From Parcubacteria bacterium C7867-004 (GTDB lineage: Bacteria > Patescibacteria > Paceibacteria > UBA9973 > UBA2103): DNA of 64,000 nt. The notes below the pieces were generated by a model. It had not been told where the DNA came from, did no database searches, and was given only the letters and a program-made list of their open reading frames with translations. Location: positions 124,001-188,000 of the forward strand of contig LFCN01000006.1 of assembly GCA_001189075.1 (NCBI GenBank), read 5' to 3'. The position numbers and the translations under genes are program-made. Below are positions 8,906 to 16,446 of the stretch, piece after piece (the stretch's first letter is position 1; every line of letters starts with the position of its first letter).

Positions 8906-9262
8906 ATGGCTACCACCGCGAAGAAGACCGCTAAGAAGGAGGCCGCTCCTGCGAGCGAGCCGAAGCTCCGGATCCGGGTGCGTGCCTACGAGCACAAGAT
9001 CCTGGACCTCTCGGTGAAGCAGATCATGGACACCGCTAATCGCTTCGATGCGAAGATCGTCGGTCCGGTTCCGCTTCCTACCGAGATCAAGCGATGGACC
9101 GTGAACCGCTCATCGTTCGTCTACAAGGACGCGCGCGAGCAGTTCGAGATGCGCATCCACAAGCGCCTCATCGACATCCTCTCGCCGAACCCGAAGGTCA
9201 TTGAGGCTCTCACGAATCTCACCCTTCCGTCAGGCGTGACGATCGATGTGAAGATGGTCTAA
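8906..9262 (+). CDS. rpsJ: 30S ribosomal protein S10 (uS10)
   Basis: 118 residues against ~103 in E. coli. The excess is an N-terminal Ala/Lys tail (MATTAKKTAKKEAAP). The core has the expected RIRVRAYEHKILDLS, GPVPLPTEIKRWTVNRSSFVYKDAREQFEMR and SGVTIDVKM segments. S10 sits in the 30S head and, in other bacteria, is also NusB's partner in antitermination. It is cotranscribed with tuf, as in many bacteria, but cut off from rplC by a terminator and an inserted small gene. The ATG is preceded by ttactcgt, not an SD. Confidence 0.97.
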   Translation: MATTAKKTAKKEAAPASEPKLRIRVRAYEHKILDLSVKQIMDTANRFDAKIVGPVPLPTEIKRWTVNRSSFVYKDAREQFEMRIHKRLIDILSPNPKVIEALTNLTLPSGVTIDVKMV

Positions 9263-9272
9263 CGACCTGAAC

Positions 9273-9312
9273 GCAAAACGCCCCGACAAACGTCGGGGCG
9301 TTTTGCTTTTTT
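9273..9312 (+). terminator. terminator after rpsJ
   Basis: A 15-bp stem GCAAAACGCCCCGAC (9273-9287), loop AAAC, and its complement (9292-9306), then T6. It ends the tuf-rpsJ unit inside what is normally the S10 operon. Confidence 0.9.
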
Positions 9313-9363
9313 CTTCACGCAGCGTGCGGTATGCTCTCACTCTGATCTTTTTAGGAGTGCTCG

Positions 9364-9657
9364 ATGAGCAGGATGCCTGGAAAGCCTACGCAAGAACGGC
9401 GGAGAGAGCTTAGTAGGCTCAGCGGAGCTTGGAGCGTCCTGGTCCCTGATCCGGAGGCAGCTTCGAGAGCGATCGCTGATCGGCCGATGATCTCGCCGAA
9501 TGATCCTCTGTTGTCCTTGGCGAAACCGGATAAGCCTCCGCCAAAACGGCCTCCGTACGTACCGTTCAGGGATGCTCTAGGACGATTCGCCATCAATCCC
9601 AAATACAAATTAAGGTACAAGAGGCGCCCTTCCCGGACCGTTAAGCCGCGAGCATAG
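9364..9657 (+). CDS. small basic proline-rich hypothetical protein, 97 aa
   Basis: Unrecognised. It is strongly basic and rich in Pro and Arg (PDKPPPKRPPYVPFRDALGR, KYKLRYKRRPSRTVKPRA), with no membrane segment; a nucleic-acid or ribosome contact is only a guess from charge. An SD (TAGGAG, about 7 bases before the ATG) and its own terminator, whose stem spans the stop codon, support it as a gene. Codon choice (AGG, CGG, AGA for Arg) differs from the CGC/CGT-rich ribosomal neighbours, suggesting a later insertion between rpsJ and rplC. Confidence 0.55.
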   Translation: MSRMPGKPTQERRRELSRLSGAWSVLVPDPEAASRAIADRPMISPNDPLLSLAKPDKPPPKRPPYVPFRDALGRFAINPKYKLRYKRRPSRTVKPRA

Positions 9658-9673
9658 CTTGCGGCTGTTTTAT
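9644..9673 (+). terminator. terminator overlapping the end of the 9364-9657 gene
   Basis: AGCCGCGAGC (9644-9653), loop ATA, GCTTGCGGCT (9657-9666) with one G-T pair, then GTTTTATTT. The stop codon lies in the hairpin. Confidence 0.75.
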
Positions 9674-9702
9674 TTGCATTTCGGAGCTGCGGCCTGTATA
9701 GT
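9674..9702 (+). promoter_or_regulatory. promoter of rplC-rplD-rplW-rplB
   Basis: TTGCAT (9674-9679), 17 bases, TATAGT (9697-9702). It overlaps the tail of the preceding terminator. Confidence 0.65.
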
Positions 9703-9708
9703 CCTTCT

Positions 9709-9798
9709 GTTGCTACGTACGGCTCTTCGGAGCCGGACCAATGGCCGGGAAGCCCCTCTGGGGTCGAACGCGCTATTGAAGGCGCGATTTCCATTTCT
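9709..9798 (+). promoter_or_regulatory. structured leader of the rplC operon, candidate r-protein autoregulation site
   Basis: A ~90-base leader with three hairpins: CGGCTC-TTCG-GAGCCG (9720-9735), an ultra-stable UUCG tetraloop type; CCCC-TCT-GGGG (9753-9763); and CGCGC/GCGCG (9769-9786). In E. coli the S10 operon leader binds L4. This operon encodes L4, so a comparable role is possible, but no sequence match to the E. coli element was seen. Confidence 0.5.
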
Positions 9799-10416
9799 AT
9801 GAAATTCATCCTCGCCCGCAAAGGCCGCATGACCCAAATCTTCGATGAGAAGGGTACTGTTTCTGCTGCTACCCTGGTTACCGCCGGCCCTATGGTTGTG
9901 ACGCAGGTGAAGGGCGCGGACACCAAGGACGGCTACTCGGCTATCCAGGTCGGTTTCGAAGGCCAGAAAGCTCAGCGCATCGCGAAGCCGGTCCTCGGAC
10001 ACACTAAGGGCGTTCCGTACAAGGTTCTCAAGGAATTCCGAGTCGAAGATACTGCCGGCCTCGCGCTCGGCGATGAGATCAAGGTTGATACCTTCGCTGA
10101 GGGCGACAGCATCGTCGTTACCTCGACCTCGAAGGGTCACGGCTTCGCCGGCGTCGTTAAGCGCCATGGCTTCCATGGCGGACGCCGTTCGCACGGCCAG
10201 AAGCACTCCGAGCGCGAGCCGGGATCGATCGGAGGAGGAGGTCGCGCGGGAGGTCGCGTCATCAAGGGCATGCGCATGGGTGGACGCATGGGAAATGATC
10301 GCGTAACCATTAAGAACCTTCGTGTTCTTAAGGTGGATGCGGCTACCGGCGAGATGCTCATCTCCGGTGCTATCCCGGGCGCTCCAGGCGCACTCGTCGA
10401 GATCCGCTCGATGTAA
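9799..10416 (+). CDS. rplC: 50S ribosomal protein L3 (uL3)
   Basis: 205 residues, usual length. It begins MKFILARKGRMTQIFDEKG and contains the conserved extension that reaches towards the peptidyl transferase centre, around KGHGFAGVVKRHGFHGGRRSHGQ (in two parts: KGHGFAGVVKRH and GRRSHGQKHSERE), followed by RMGGRMGNDRVT. It is first in an rplC-rplD-rplW-rplB operon with its own promoter and structured leader. A pyrimidine stretch (atttccatttct), not an SD, precedes the ATG. Confidence 0.98.
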   Translation: MKFILARKGRMTQIFDEKGTVSAATLVTAGPMVVTQVKGADTKDGYSAIQVGFEGQKAQRIAKPVLGHTKGVPYKVLKEFRVEDTAGLALGDEIKVDTFAEGDSIVVTSTSKGHGFAGVVKRHGFHGGRRSHGQKHSEREPGSIGGGGRAGGRVIKGMRMGGRMGNDRVTIKNLRVLKVDAATGEMLISGAIPGAPGALVEIRSM

Positions 10417-10426
10417 TTTTCGTACT

Positions 10427-11191
10427 ATGGCTACTACTGCAACAAAACGAGCTCCTGCCAAGAAGGCCGCCCCTAAGAAGGCAGCAGTGGCTAAGGCTGC
10501 ACCTGCTCCGAAGAAGGAGGTCTCGCTCGAGGCAACCGTCTGGTCCAACGCAGGAGCGAAGGCGTCTACCGTTTCTCTCCCTCCTGAGCTCTTCGCTGCG
10601 CAGTGGAACGCTGACCTCGTGCACCAGGTCGTTATCGGCATGCAGGCGAACGCTCGCCCGGTAACCGCGCACACTAAGTTCCGTGGTGAAGTATCCGGTG
10701 GTGGTAAGAAGCCATGGAAACAGAAGGGTACCGGCCGCGCTCGTCACGGCTCGAACCGCTCTCCGATCTGGAAGGGAGGAGGTGTAACCCACGGTCCTCG
10801 CGCAGAGAAGGTCTACGCAGTGAAGATCAACCGCAAGATGCGTGTTGCAGCACTCGCGTCGGTGCTCTCCCGCAAGCTCCGTGATGGCCAGATCATCTTC
10901 GTCGACTCGTTCGGCTTCCAGAACCCGAAGACCAAGGACGCAAAGGCAATGCTCGTCGCAATTGCGAACGGTTCCGGAACGAAGGAGCTCGTCACCAAGC
11001 GCAAGAATGCAGCGGTCGTCGCATTCGCGAAGAAGGATTCGGCTTCCGAGAAGTCGTTCCGTAACATCGGCAGCCTTACGCTCGCTGAGGTGCGCAACAT
11101 CAACCCGGTCGATCTGATGACGAAGAAGTATCTCGTTATCGAGAATCCGGCTGAAGCACTTCCAGTCCTCATGAGCCGCCTCTCTAAGTAA
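10427..11191 (+). CDS. rplD: 50S ribosomal protein L4 (uL4)
   Basis: 254 residues, longer than the usual ~205 because of an N-terminal tail of about 35 residues made almost only of Ala, Lys, Pro and Thr (ATKRAPAKKAAPKKAAVAK). The core has the tunnel-lining loop with KPWKQKGTGRARHGS and the C-terminal Rossmann-like half (LVIENPAEALPVL). The ATG at 10427 is 10 bases after rplC; an upstream in-frame start inside rplC is rejected. L4 lines the exit tunnel and is the autoregulator of this operon in E. coli. Confidence 0.96.
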   Translation: MATTATKRAPAKKAAPKKAAVAKAAPAPKKEVSLEATVWSNAGAKASTVSLPPELFAAQWNADLVHQVVIGMQANARPVTAHTKFRGEVSGGGKKPWKQKGTGRARHGSNRSPIWKGGGVTHGPRAEKVYAVKINRKMRVAALASVLSRKLRDGQIIFVDSFGFQNPKTKDAKAMLVAIANGSGTKELVTKRKNAAVVAFAKKDSASEKSFRNIGSLTLAEVRNINPVDLMTKKYLVIENPAEALPVLMSRLSK

Positions 11192-11198
11192 CTGATAT

Positions 11199-11576
11199 AT
11201 GGCACTCTTTTCAAACGACAAGAAGGAAGTTAAGGCAAAGAAGCCTAAGTCGACGACCCGTAACTGGGGCCGGGGTGTTCTGGCTGCCGACGACGCGCGC
11301 CTCGCGAACGTCCTCAAGCGCCCGTGGTTCTCTGAGAAGGCGCTTATCGGCACCGAGAGCGGCGTCTACGTCTTCGAAGTGGCAGAGAGCGCAACTAAGC
11401 TCGATGTCGCCAACGCGGTGATGAAGGCATACAATGTGACGCCTGCTAAGGTCCGCATGACGAACCTTCCTGCGAAGTCGGTCTCGCTGCGCACCCGCCG
11501 TGGCCAGGGAACCCGCTCGCGCCGCCACAAGGCATATGTGTACCTCAAGAAGGGCGACACGATTCAGTTCGCGTAA
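11199..11576 (+). CDS. rplW: 50S ribosomal protein L23 (uL23)
   Basis: 125 residues. The N-terminal ~30 residues (KKEVKAKKPKSTTRNWGRG) are an extra basic tail. The L23 core starts at VLKRPWFSEKAL and includes YVFEVAESATKLDVANAVMKAYNV and the C-terminal RRHKAYVYLKKGDTI. L23 sits at the tunnel exit and is the docking site for trigger factor and SRP. It follows rplD by 7 bases with no SD. Confidence 0.96.
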   Translation: MALFSNDKKEVKAKKPKSTTRNWGRGVLAADDARLANVLKRPWFSEKALIGTESGVYVFEVAESATKLDVANAVMKAYNVTPAKVRMTNLPAKSVSLRTRRGQGTRSRRHKAYVYLKKGDTIQFA

Positions 11577-11586
11577 TCTCTAGAAC

Positions 11587-12432
11587 ATGAAGTCTTTCAA
11601 GCCAACATCCAAGAGCCGCCGCAGCATGACCGTCGTCACGTACCGTGACGTGCTTACGCCGGGCGTAAAACCACACAAGGCGCTCCTCTCGAAGAAGAAG
11701 AACCAGGCTGGCCGCAACAACGCGGGCCGCATCACCACGCGTCATCAGGGCGGAGGCAACAAGAAGATGCTTCGTGACGTTGATTTCAAGTACAACAAGC
11801 ACAACATCCCTGCGAGGATCGAGACCATCGAGTACGATCCGTACCGCACCGCGTTCATCGCGCTCGTCGTATACGCTGATGGAGAAAGGCGCTACGTAAC
11901 CGCACCGAAGGAGATGAAGGTAGGCGACTCGTTCATCGTTGGCGAGGACGTTCCGGTTAAGATCGGCAACCGTCTTCCACTCGGAAAGATCCCCTCCGGA
12001 ACCTTCGTATACAACATGGAGCTTCGCGCAGGAGCTGGCGCACGCATCGCGCGTTCCGCTGGAAACTACGCCGAGGTTGTCGCGCATGACGCAGGCTACG
12101 CTCAGGTGAAGCTCCCATCGAGCGAGGTACGCAAGGTCTCTGAGCTCGCGTGGGCATCGGTAGGCGCCGTGGGCAACGAGGAACAGCGCCTCCAGAACTA
12201 CGGAAAGGCCGGTAAGAGTCGTTGGAAGGGAATCCGCCCAACGGTGCGCGGTACTGCCATGAACCCGGTTGATCACCCGCACGGAGGTGGTGAAGGAAAG
12301 CAGGGTCGTGGACTCCGCCGAGCGAAGAGCATGTGGGGCAAGCCGACCGGAAAGGGACAGAAGACCCGCACTCCGAAGAAGTACTCCAACAAGTTCATCG
12401 TCTCCCGCCGCAAGGTCGGAAAGAAGCGATAG
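11587..12432 (+). CDS. rplB: 50S ribosomal protein L2 (uL2)
   Basis: 281 residues, normal length. L2 binds domain IV of 23S rRNA and is needed for subunit joining and peptidyl transfer. Visible signatures are NNAGRITTRHQGGGNKK near the N-terminus and MNPVDHPHGGGEGK with the conserved His near the C-terminus. It is the last gene of the rplC operon and is followed by a perfect terminator, so rpsS is not in the same transcript, unlike the classical S10 operon. Confidence 0.98.
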   Translation: MKSFKPTSKSRRSMTVVTYRDVLTPGVKPHKALLSKKKNQAGRNNAGRITTRHQGGGNKKMLRDVDFKYNKHNIPARIETIEYDPYRTAFIALVVYADGERRYVTAPKEMKVGDSFIVGEDVPVKIGNRLPLGKIPSGTFVYNMELRAGAGARIARSAGNYAEVVAHDAGYAQVKLPSSEVRKVSELAWASVGAVGNEEQRLQNYGKAGKSRWKGIRPTVRGTAMNPVDHPHGGGEGKQGRGLRRAKSMWGKPTGKGQKTRTPKKYSNKFIVSRRKVGKKR

Positions 12433-12439
12433 GCAAACC

Positions 12440-12468
12440 AAAAACCCGAGTCCACGACTCGGGTTTTT
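12440..12468 (+). terminator. terminator after rplB
   Basis: AAAAACCCGAGTC (12440-12452), loop CAC, GACTCGGGTTTTT (12456-12468). Confidence 0.9.
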
Positions 12469-12505
12469 GCTTCTCATCCTTAGGGTATAGTTACTGAAAC
12501 TAAAC

Positions 12506-13348
12506 ATGCACCGCATAGACATTAAGGAGCTGGAAACGATGGGACGAGCGTACGTCTCATACGAGCCTGACCTGCGTGCGGGCGTCGAAGAGGCCGTCGA
12601 TGCGTGGAAAGCGTTCTGCCTGCTCCCGGAAGAGTTGAAACTGAAGTTCCCGTATTCTTCCGACGCGAAGGTGAGCGGGAACGGATACGAACTTAAGAAA
12701 GATCTAGGGAGTGCTGACCTCAAGGAGGATTTCCATCTGCGTGTCGCGGTCCGGGACTGGCTCATGGAAAGCGCGGAGGCGGTCGATCCGGTCGTCACGC
12801 CGGACTTCGTCGAGAAGGCGCTCGCCGTCAACGAACTCATAGCGCCGTTGCTCCGTGAATTCGGAGAAGCTGTGGAGCAAAAGCACGGTATACCGGGCTT
12901 TGCCGATGACATCATGGCGAAACAGCCCTTCTGGCTCCTTCGCTTCCTGCACTATTTCGGCGACCGAGAACCAGGCGACGAGATAGCCGCGCCGCATGTC
13001 GACAAAGGTGGCTTCACGCTCCATCTGTACGAGAGCGATCGCGGCGTCGAGCAGCTCACCTATGCGGATAAGCAGTGGGTGCCGATGCCGCTCTCGCATG
13101 ATCAGACCGTGATCATTCCCGGTATGGGCCTGCAGAACCGCTCGAAGGGAGTGCTCAGAGCGACCTGCCACCGCGTCGTTGCTACCGAGGAGTCAGCGAA
13201 GCAGGGACGATACTCAGCCGTCTGTTTCTTCAATTTCAATAACGTGCGGTTCTACGACAAGGAACGCTTTGGTCGTCTGCAGAATTGGGAACCGGGCGCT
13301 TTCTACGACATGCCGTTCGAAGAATTCGACAAGCTGTTTATTGACTAG
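12506..13348 (+). CDS. 2-oxoglutarate/Fe(II) dioxygenase, isopenicillin N synthase-like
   Basis: 280 residues with the double-stranded beta-helix pattern of the isopenicillin N synthase superfamily. The iron-binding facial triad is visible as HVD (in APHVDKGGFTLHL) and a distal His in RATCHRVVAT. The 2-oxoglutarate-binding R-x-S appears as GRYSAVCFF. The N-terminal DIOX_N region (residues 1-110) is shorter than in plant enzymes. A TATAGT lies 14 bases before the ATG. It is inserted between rplB and rpsS and overlaps the convergent DUF3298 gene by 11 bases. The substrate is unknown; a ribosomal or tRNA target is only a speculation from location. Confidence 0.8.
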   Translation: MHRIDIKELETMGRAYVSYEPDLRAGVEEAVDAWKAFCLLPEELKLKFPYSSDAKVSGNGYELKKDLGSADLKEDFHLRVAVRDWLMESAEAVDPVVTPDFVEKALAVNELIAPLLREFGEAVEQKHGIPGFADDIMAKQPFWLLRFLHYFGDREPGDEIAAPHVDKGGFTLHLYESDRGVEQLTYADKQWVPMPLSHDQTVIIPGMGLQNRSKGVLRATCHRVVATEESAKQGRYSAVCFFNFNNVRFYDKERFGRLQNWEPGAFYDMPFEEFDKLFID

Positions 13349-14165
13349 CTGCGGGCTTGTACGCGGGGCGTAGGATATCCGCGAGATCGGTAAGGGGAAT
13401 AGAGACTGCCTGGGGTCCTGCAGCGTATGACGCAACCTGATAGGGCGGGAAGACGATAACCAGATTTCCTTCCTCGATCCAGAAGTTCTCAAAGCTCTCG
13501 AGCTCAGGCTTCGTGCCGTCCGCGATATAGTCTTTATCGGCGAATTCCCCCAGATCTGCTTCAAGCTGGATTCTCGCCGCGGTTGAGATGCGTCCCAAAT
13601 ACGGAGCTTTTGGCAGGAAAAGATCGCCGAGACCGAGCTCCTTTCCGCTCACGCTATCGAATGTGAAGGTTCGATAGAAGGAATTCGAATGCGCGCCGAG
13701 GGTGTCGAGGTAGAGATAGTACACATACGAGATTGTACTCGTGCTCACATGCTCGTCGTACGTAATCTCCAGACTCTCTTTCCGCTCATCGAGCCGCATG
13801 ATCTGGATATCCTCGCGGCTGAGATTCGCGAAGTTGCCCTCGCGCTTGAAGTCCGCAATCGTGGTCTCGACGAATGCTTTCATCGATCCAACTGCGGCGA
13901 CGTCAGCCTTTGCGTTCGCGCTTGTCTTAAGGGGCGTTTCGGCAGGGAAAGTGGTCTTAATGTCGTAATAGGTGGCGTGCTCCTCGATCGTCTGGGCAGG
14001 AAGGGGTCCGATCGGGGTGGTAGTCGCTACTTCAGGCGGTACATAGGGCGCTGGCGCAGGATGAGTCATCACGTACCAGATCGTGAAGGCGAGTATAAGG
14101 AGGAAAAGCAGACCGGCCCCCAGTATCTCAAGGGTCCGGACGCTCGGGCGGTGTATCGTGATCAT
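13338..14165 (-). CDS. membrane-anchored DUF3298/PdaC-like protein
   Basis: 275 residues. One N-terminal transmembrane helix (LEILGAGLLFLLILAFTIWYVM) is followed by a Pro-rich linker (residues ~30-50) and an extracytoplasmic domain. The second half fits DUF3298 (RsiV/PdaC C-terminal type): DSVSGKELGLGDLFL, an FWIEEGNLVIVFPPYQVASYAAGP-like strand pair and IPLTDLADILRP. The ATG at 14165 is preferred to the adjacent one because TATACT (14172-14177) ends 6 bases upstream. The ligand is unknown; in the family this domain is linked to lysozyme sensing or peptidoglycan modification. Confidence 0.75.
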   Translation of the reverse strand: MITIHRPSVRTLEILGAGLLFLLILAFTIWYVMTHPAPAPYVPPEVATTTPIGPLPAQTIEEHATYYDIKTTFPAETPLKTSANAKADVAAVGSMKAFVETTIADFKREGNFANLSREDIQIMRLDERKESLEITYDEHVSTSTISYVYYLYLDTLGAHSNSFYRTFTFDSVSGKELGLGDLFLPKAPYLGRISTAARIQLEADLGEFADKDYIADGTKPELESFENFWIEEGNLVIVFPPYQVASYAAGPQAVSIPLTDLADILRPAYKPAASQ

Positions 14166-14171
14166 CATCTC

Positions 14172-14177
14172 AGTATA
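14172..14177 (-). promoter_or_regulatory. -10 hexamer TATACT, 6 bases before ATG
   Basis: Leaderless-type promoter of the DUF3298 gene. Confidence 0.5.
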
Positions 14178-14236
14178 CGACCCCTTCCCAGAGACTCCCT
14201 TTTACTGGTCGGGGAGAGCGCTTCCGGCCCGTATGT

Positions 14237-14265
14237 TTGACACTTTCCTGGCTTTCATATAGATT
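14237..14265 (+). promoter_or_regulatory. promoter of the rpsS-rplE unit
   Basis: A perfect TTGACA (14237-14242), 17 bases, TAGATT (14260-14265). Identical in both hexamers and spacing to the rpsN promoter. Confidence 0.8.
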
Positions 14266-14273
14266 TTACCTAT

Positions 14274-14291
14274 CCCGCCTGGCGGGCTTTC
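14274..14291 (+). promoter_or_regulatory. 5'-terminal leader hairpin of rpsS mRNA
   Basis: CCCGCC (14274-14279), T, GGCGGG (14281-14286), then CTTTCC. It begins about 8 bases after the -10, i.e. at the predicted 5' end. Confidence 0.5.
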
Positions 14292-14303
14292 CATTGTCTA
14301 TCC

Positions 14304-14654
14304 ATGTCACGCTCCCTTAAGAAAGGCCCATACGTCGACCTGAAGCTCCTCAAGAAGGTTCAGGACAAGAAGCCGTCATCGACCCCGGCTATTAAGACGT
14401 GGGCCCGCAGGAGCCAGATTGCGCCTGAGTTCGTCGGATTCACCTTCGGCGTCCATAACGGCCAGAAGCATGTAGACGTCCTCGTTTCCGAGGAGATGGT
14501 TGGCCACTACCTCGGCGAGTTCTCCCCGACGAAGAAATTCGTCCGTCACGGAGGAAAGATGCAGAAGCAGCTTGAGCAGAAGAAGCAGCAGGCTGAGATA
14601 ACCGCCGCTAAGGCCGCAAAGGCAGCTCCCGCAGCGCCTTCTAAGAAGAAATAA
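14304..14654 (+). CDS. rpsS: 30S ribosomal protein S19 (uS19)
   Basis: 116 residues against ~92 normally. The core (SRSLKKGPYVDLKLLKKV, TWARRSQIAPEFVGFTFGVHNG, HYLGEFSPTKKF.RHGGK) is standard. The extra ~30 residues form a C-terminal Gln/Lys/Ala tail (KQLEQKKQQAEITAAKAAKA). S19 contacts the A-site finger bridge and S13. It is first of a nine-gene unit ending with rplE and has its own TTGACA promoter. Confidence 0.97.
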   Translation: MSRSLKKGPYVDLKLLKKVQDKKPSSTPAIKTWARRSQIAPEFVGFTFGVHNGQKHVDVLVSEEMVGHYLGEFSPTKKFVRHGGKMQKQLEQKKQQAEITAAKAAKAAPAAPSKKK

Positions 14655-14656
14655 TC

Positions 14657-15061
14657 ATGGCATCCGTTGGAACTCACAAGCAGCCGGCAGCCGCACGTAA
14701 GGCGGAACAGAAGAGCGCAATCCGCGCTGAGCTTTCGACGTACAATCAGTCTCCTCGCAAGGTCCGTCTCGTTACCGACCTCGTGAAGGGGAAGCGTGTT
14801 GCTGACGCTATCGTCGCCCTTACCTTCCTCCCGAAGCGCGCAGGCCTTCCAATCAAGAAGCTTATCGAGTCCGCAGCTGCCAGCGCGAAGAGCCAGGGCA
14901 AGGATATGGAGAGTCTCCGCGTCGCCGACATCCGCGTCGACAGTGCCGGCATGCTCGTTCGTGCGATGCCGCGCGCTATGGGCCGTTCAGCACCTATCCG
15001 CCGCCGCCGTTCTCGCGTTATCGTCCGCCTTTCAAGTACTGACAGCGCTCCTGCCGCATAA
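14657..15061 (+). CDS. rplV: 50S ribosomal protein L22 (uL22)
   Basis: 134 residues. The N-terminal ~25 residues are a Lys/Ala/Gln-rich extension; the core begins near IRAELSTYNQSPRKVRLVTDLVKGK. The tunnel hairpin is present as RAMPRAMGRSAPIRRRRSRVIVRLS. L22 lines the exit tunnel next to L4. The start is 3 bases after rpsS and there is no SD. Confidence 0.97.
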   Translation: MASVGTHKQPAAARKAEQKSAIRAELSTYNQSPRKVRLVTDLVKGKRVADAIVALTFLPKRAGLPIKKLIESAAASAKSQGKDMESLRVADIRVDSAGMLVRAMPRAMGRSAPIRRRRSRVIVRLSSTDSAPAA

Positions 15062-15067
15062 CTTTCC

Positions 15068-15802
15068 ATGACTCACACCGTACATCCTTACGCGCACCGC
15101 CTCGGCATCATCCGTGACTGGAAGAGCCGTTGGTTTGCTACCGACAAGAAGTCCTTCCGCGAGAACATCGCGGTTGACCAGGCTATCCGTACCTTCTTCA
15201 AGAAGCGCGGGAAGGGCATGCACATCGCTGACGTCGAGATCGAGCGCGGTGCGAACGAGGTTCGTGTGATGATCCACACCGCTCGCCCAGGACTCGTTAT
15301 CGGACGCTCTGGCGAGAACGCAGCAAAGCTTCGCGGCGATCTCTCCCGCATCATCGCGTCGAAGTCGACCGCGAGCACAAAGCCGACGGTTAAGCTCGAC
15401 ATCATGGAGATCCGTCAGCCAGAGACCTCCGCTGCGGTCGTGGGTTACCTCGTCGCAGAAGGACTTGAGAAGCGCATGCCATTCCGCCGCGTGCTTAAGG
15501 GCACCGTGGAGAAGGTCATGGCCGTTCGCGAGGTTATCGGTGTTCGCATCGTGATCTCGGGACGCCTCGGAGGCGCTGACATGTCCCGCACCGAGCAGAT
15601 CAAGCGCGGTCGCATCCCGCTTCAGACCTTCCGCGCGAACATCGACTACGCGCAGGTCGAGGCAGTCCTTCCGTACGGCGTTATCGGCATCAAGGTCTGG
15701 ATCTACCTCGGCGAGACCTTCGCAGAGGACGCCGCTAAGCAGGGCGCTCGCCGCGAGCAGGCTCAGCAGCAGCCCCAGATGGCTAACGGCGGTCGCCGAT
15801 AA
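15068..15802 (+). CDS. rpsC: 30S ribosomal protein S3 (uS3)
   Basis: 244 residues. It starts with THTVHPYAHRLGIIRDWKSRWF, carries a KH domain with the GxxG loop in VIGRSGENAAKL, and has the C-terminal SGRLGGADMSRTEQ.KRGR.PLQT region that lines the mRNA entry. The last ~20 residues are a Gln/Arg/Ala tail (AKQGARREQAQQQPQM). Normal operon position between rplV and rplP. Confidence 0.98.
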   Translation: MTHTVHPYAHRLGIIRDWKSRWFATDKKSFRENIAVDQAIRTFFKKRGKGMHIADVEIERGANEVRVMIHTARPGLVIGRSGENAAKLRGDLSRIIASKSTASTKPTVKLDIMEIRQPETSAAVVGYLVAEGLEKRMPFRRVLKGTVEKVMAVREVIGVRIVISGRLGGADMSRTEQIKRGRIPLQTFRANIDYAQVEAVLPYGVIGIKVWIYLGETFAEDAAKQGARREQAQQQPQMANGGRR

Positions 15803-15813
15803 CTTTCAATACC

Positions 15814-16233
15814 ATGCTATTCCCTAAGAAAGTTAAGCACCGCAAGTGGCAGACCGGACGAAAGAGCCCGGAGCGCCTCGCACGCCCTGATACCCGCGGT
15901 ATCACGGTAGCGTTCGGCAGCTACGGCCTCAAGGCGACCACGCCGTCCCGTGTAACGAGCAACCAGATCGAGGCAGCTCGTAAGGTGCTTACCCGCGCAA
16001 CCGGTAAGGGAGGCAAGCTTTGGATCCGCATCTTCCCTGATCGTCCGATTACCAACAAGCCGGCTGAGGTGGGCATGGGTAAGGGTAAGGGAGATCCAAA
16101 GCACTTCGTCTTCGAGGTGCAGCCGGGCCGCGTGCTGTTCGAGCTCGATGGCGTCGATGACGCGAAGGCCCGTGATGCGATGCGCCGCGCAGGATCGAAG
16201 CTCCCGCTTAAGACGACCGTCGTCACCCGATAA
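15814..16233 (+). CDS. rplP: 50S ribosomal protein L16 (uL16)
   Basis: 139 residues, normal length. It opens MLFPKKVKHRKWQ and has FGSYGLKA, RVTSNQIEAARK and KLWIRIFPDRPITNKPAEV. The next residue, equivalent to E. coli Arg81 that is hydroxylated by RoxA/YcfD, is Gly87 here (EVGMGKGKG rather than VRMGKGKG). The codon is GGC at 16072-16074. L16 organises the A-site tRNA and the peptidyl transferase centre. It is cotranscribed with rpsC and rpmC, with no SD. Confidence 0.97.
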   Translation: MLFPKKVKHRKWQTGRKSPERLARPDTRGITVAFGSYGLKATTPSRVTSNQIEAARKVLTRATGKGGKLWIRIFPDRPITNKPAEVGMGKGKGDPKHFVFEVQPGRVLFELDGVDDAKARDAMRRAGSKLPLKTTVVTR

Positions 16234-16237
16234 CATC

Positions 16238-16444
16238 ATGGCTACCAAAAAGATTTCATTCAAGGGAACGAAAGCCGAGGAGATAACCAAGCTCCTTGTC
16301 GAGAAGCGCGAAGACCTTCGTCAGCTTCGTTTCGGGGCAGCAGGCGCACGCGGTAAGGACGTCTCACTCCTCGGGAAGACTCGCCGCGACATCGCACGCC
16401 TTCTCACTGAGCAGACCGCGCAGGCTAAGGCGAACAACGCATAA
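16238..16444 (+). CDS. rpmC: 50S ribosomal protein L29 (uL29)
   Basis: 68 residues, normal. The two-helix protein is recognised by EEITKLLVEKREDLRQLRFG and LLGKTRRDIARLLTEQ. An upstream in-frame ATG inside rplP is rejected; the ATG at 16238 is 4 bases after the rplP stop. L29 sits at the tunnel exit next to L23. Confidence 0.94.
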   Translation: MATKKISFKGTKAEEITKLLVEKREDLRQLRFGAAGARGKDVSLLGKTRRDIARLLTEQTAQAKANNA

Positions 16445-16446
16445 TT

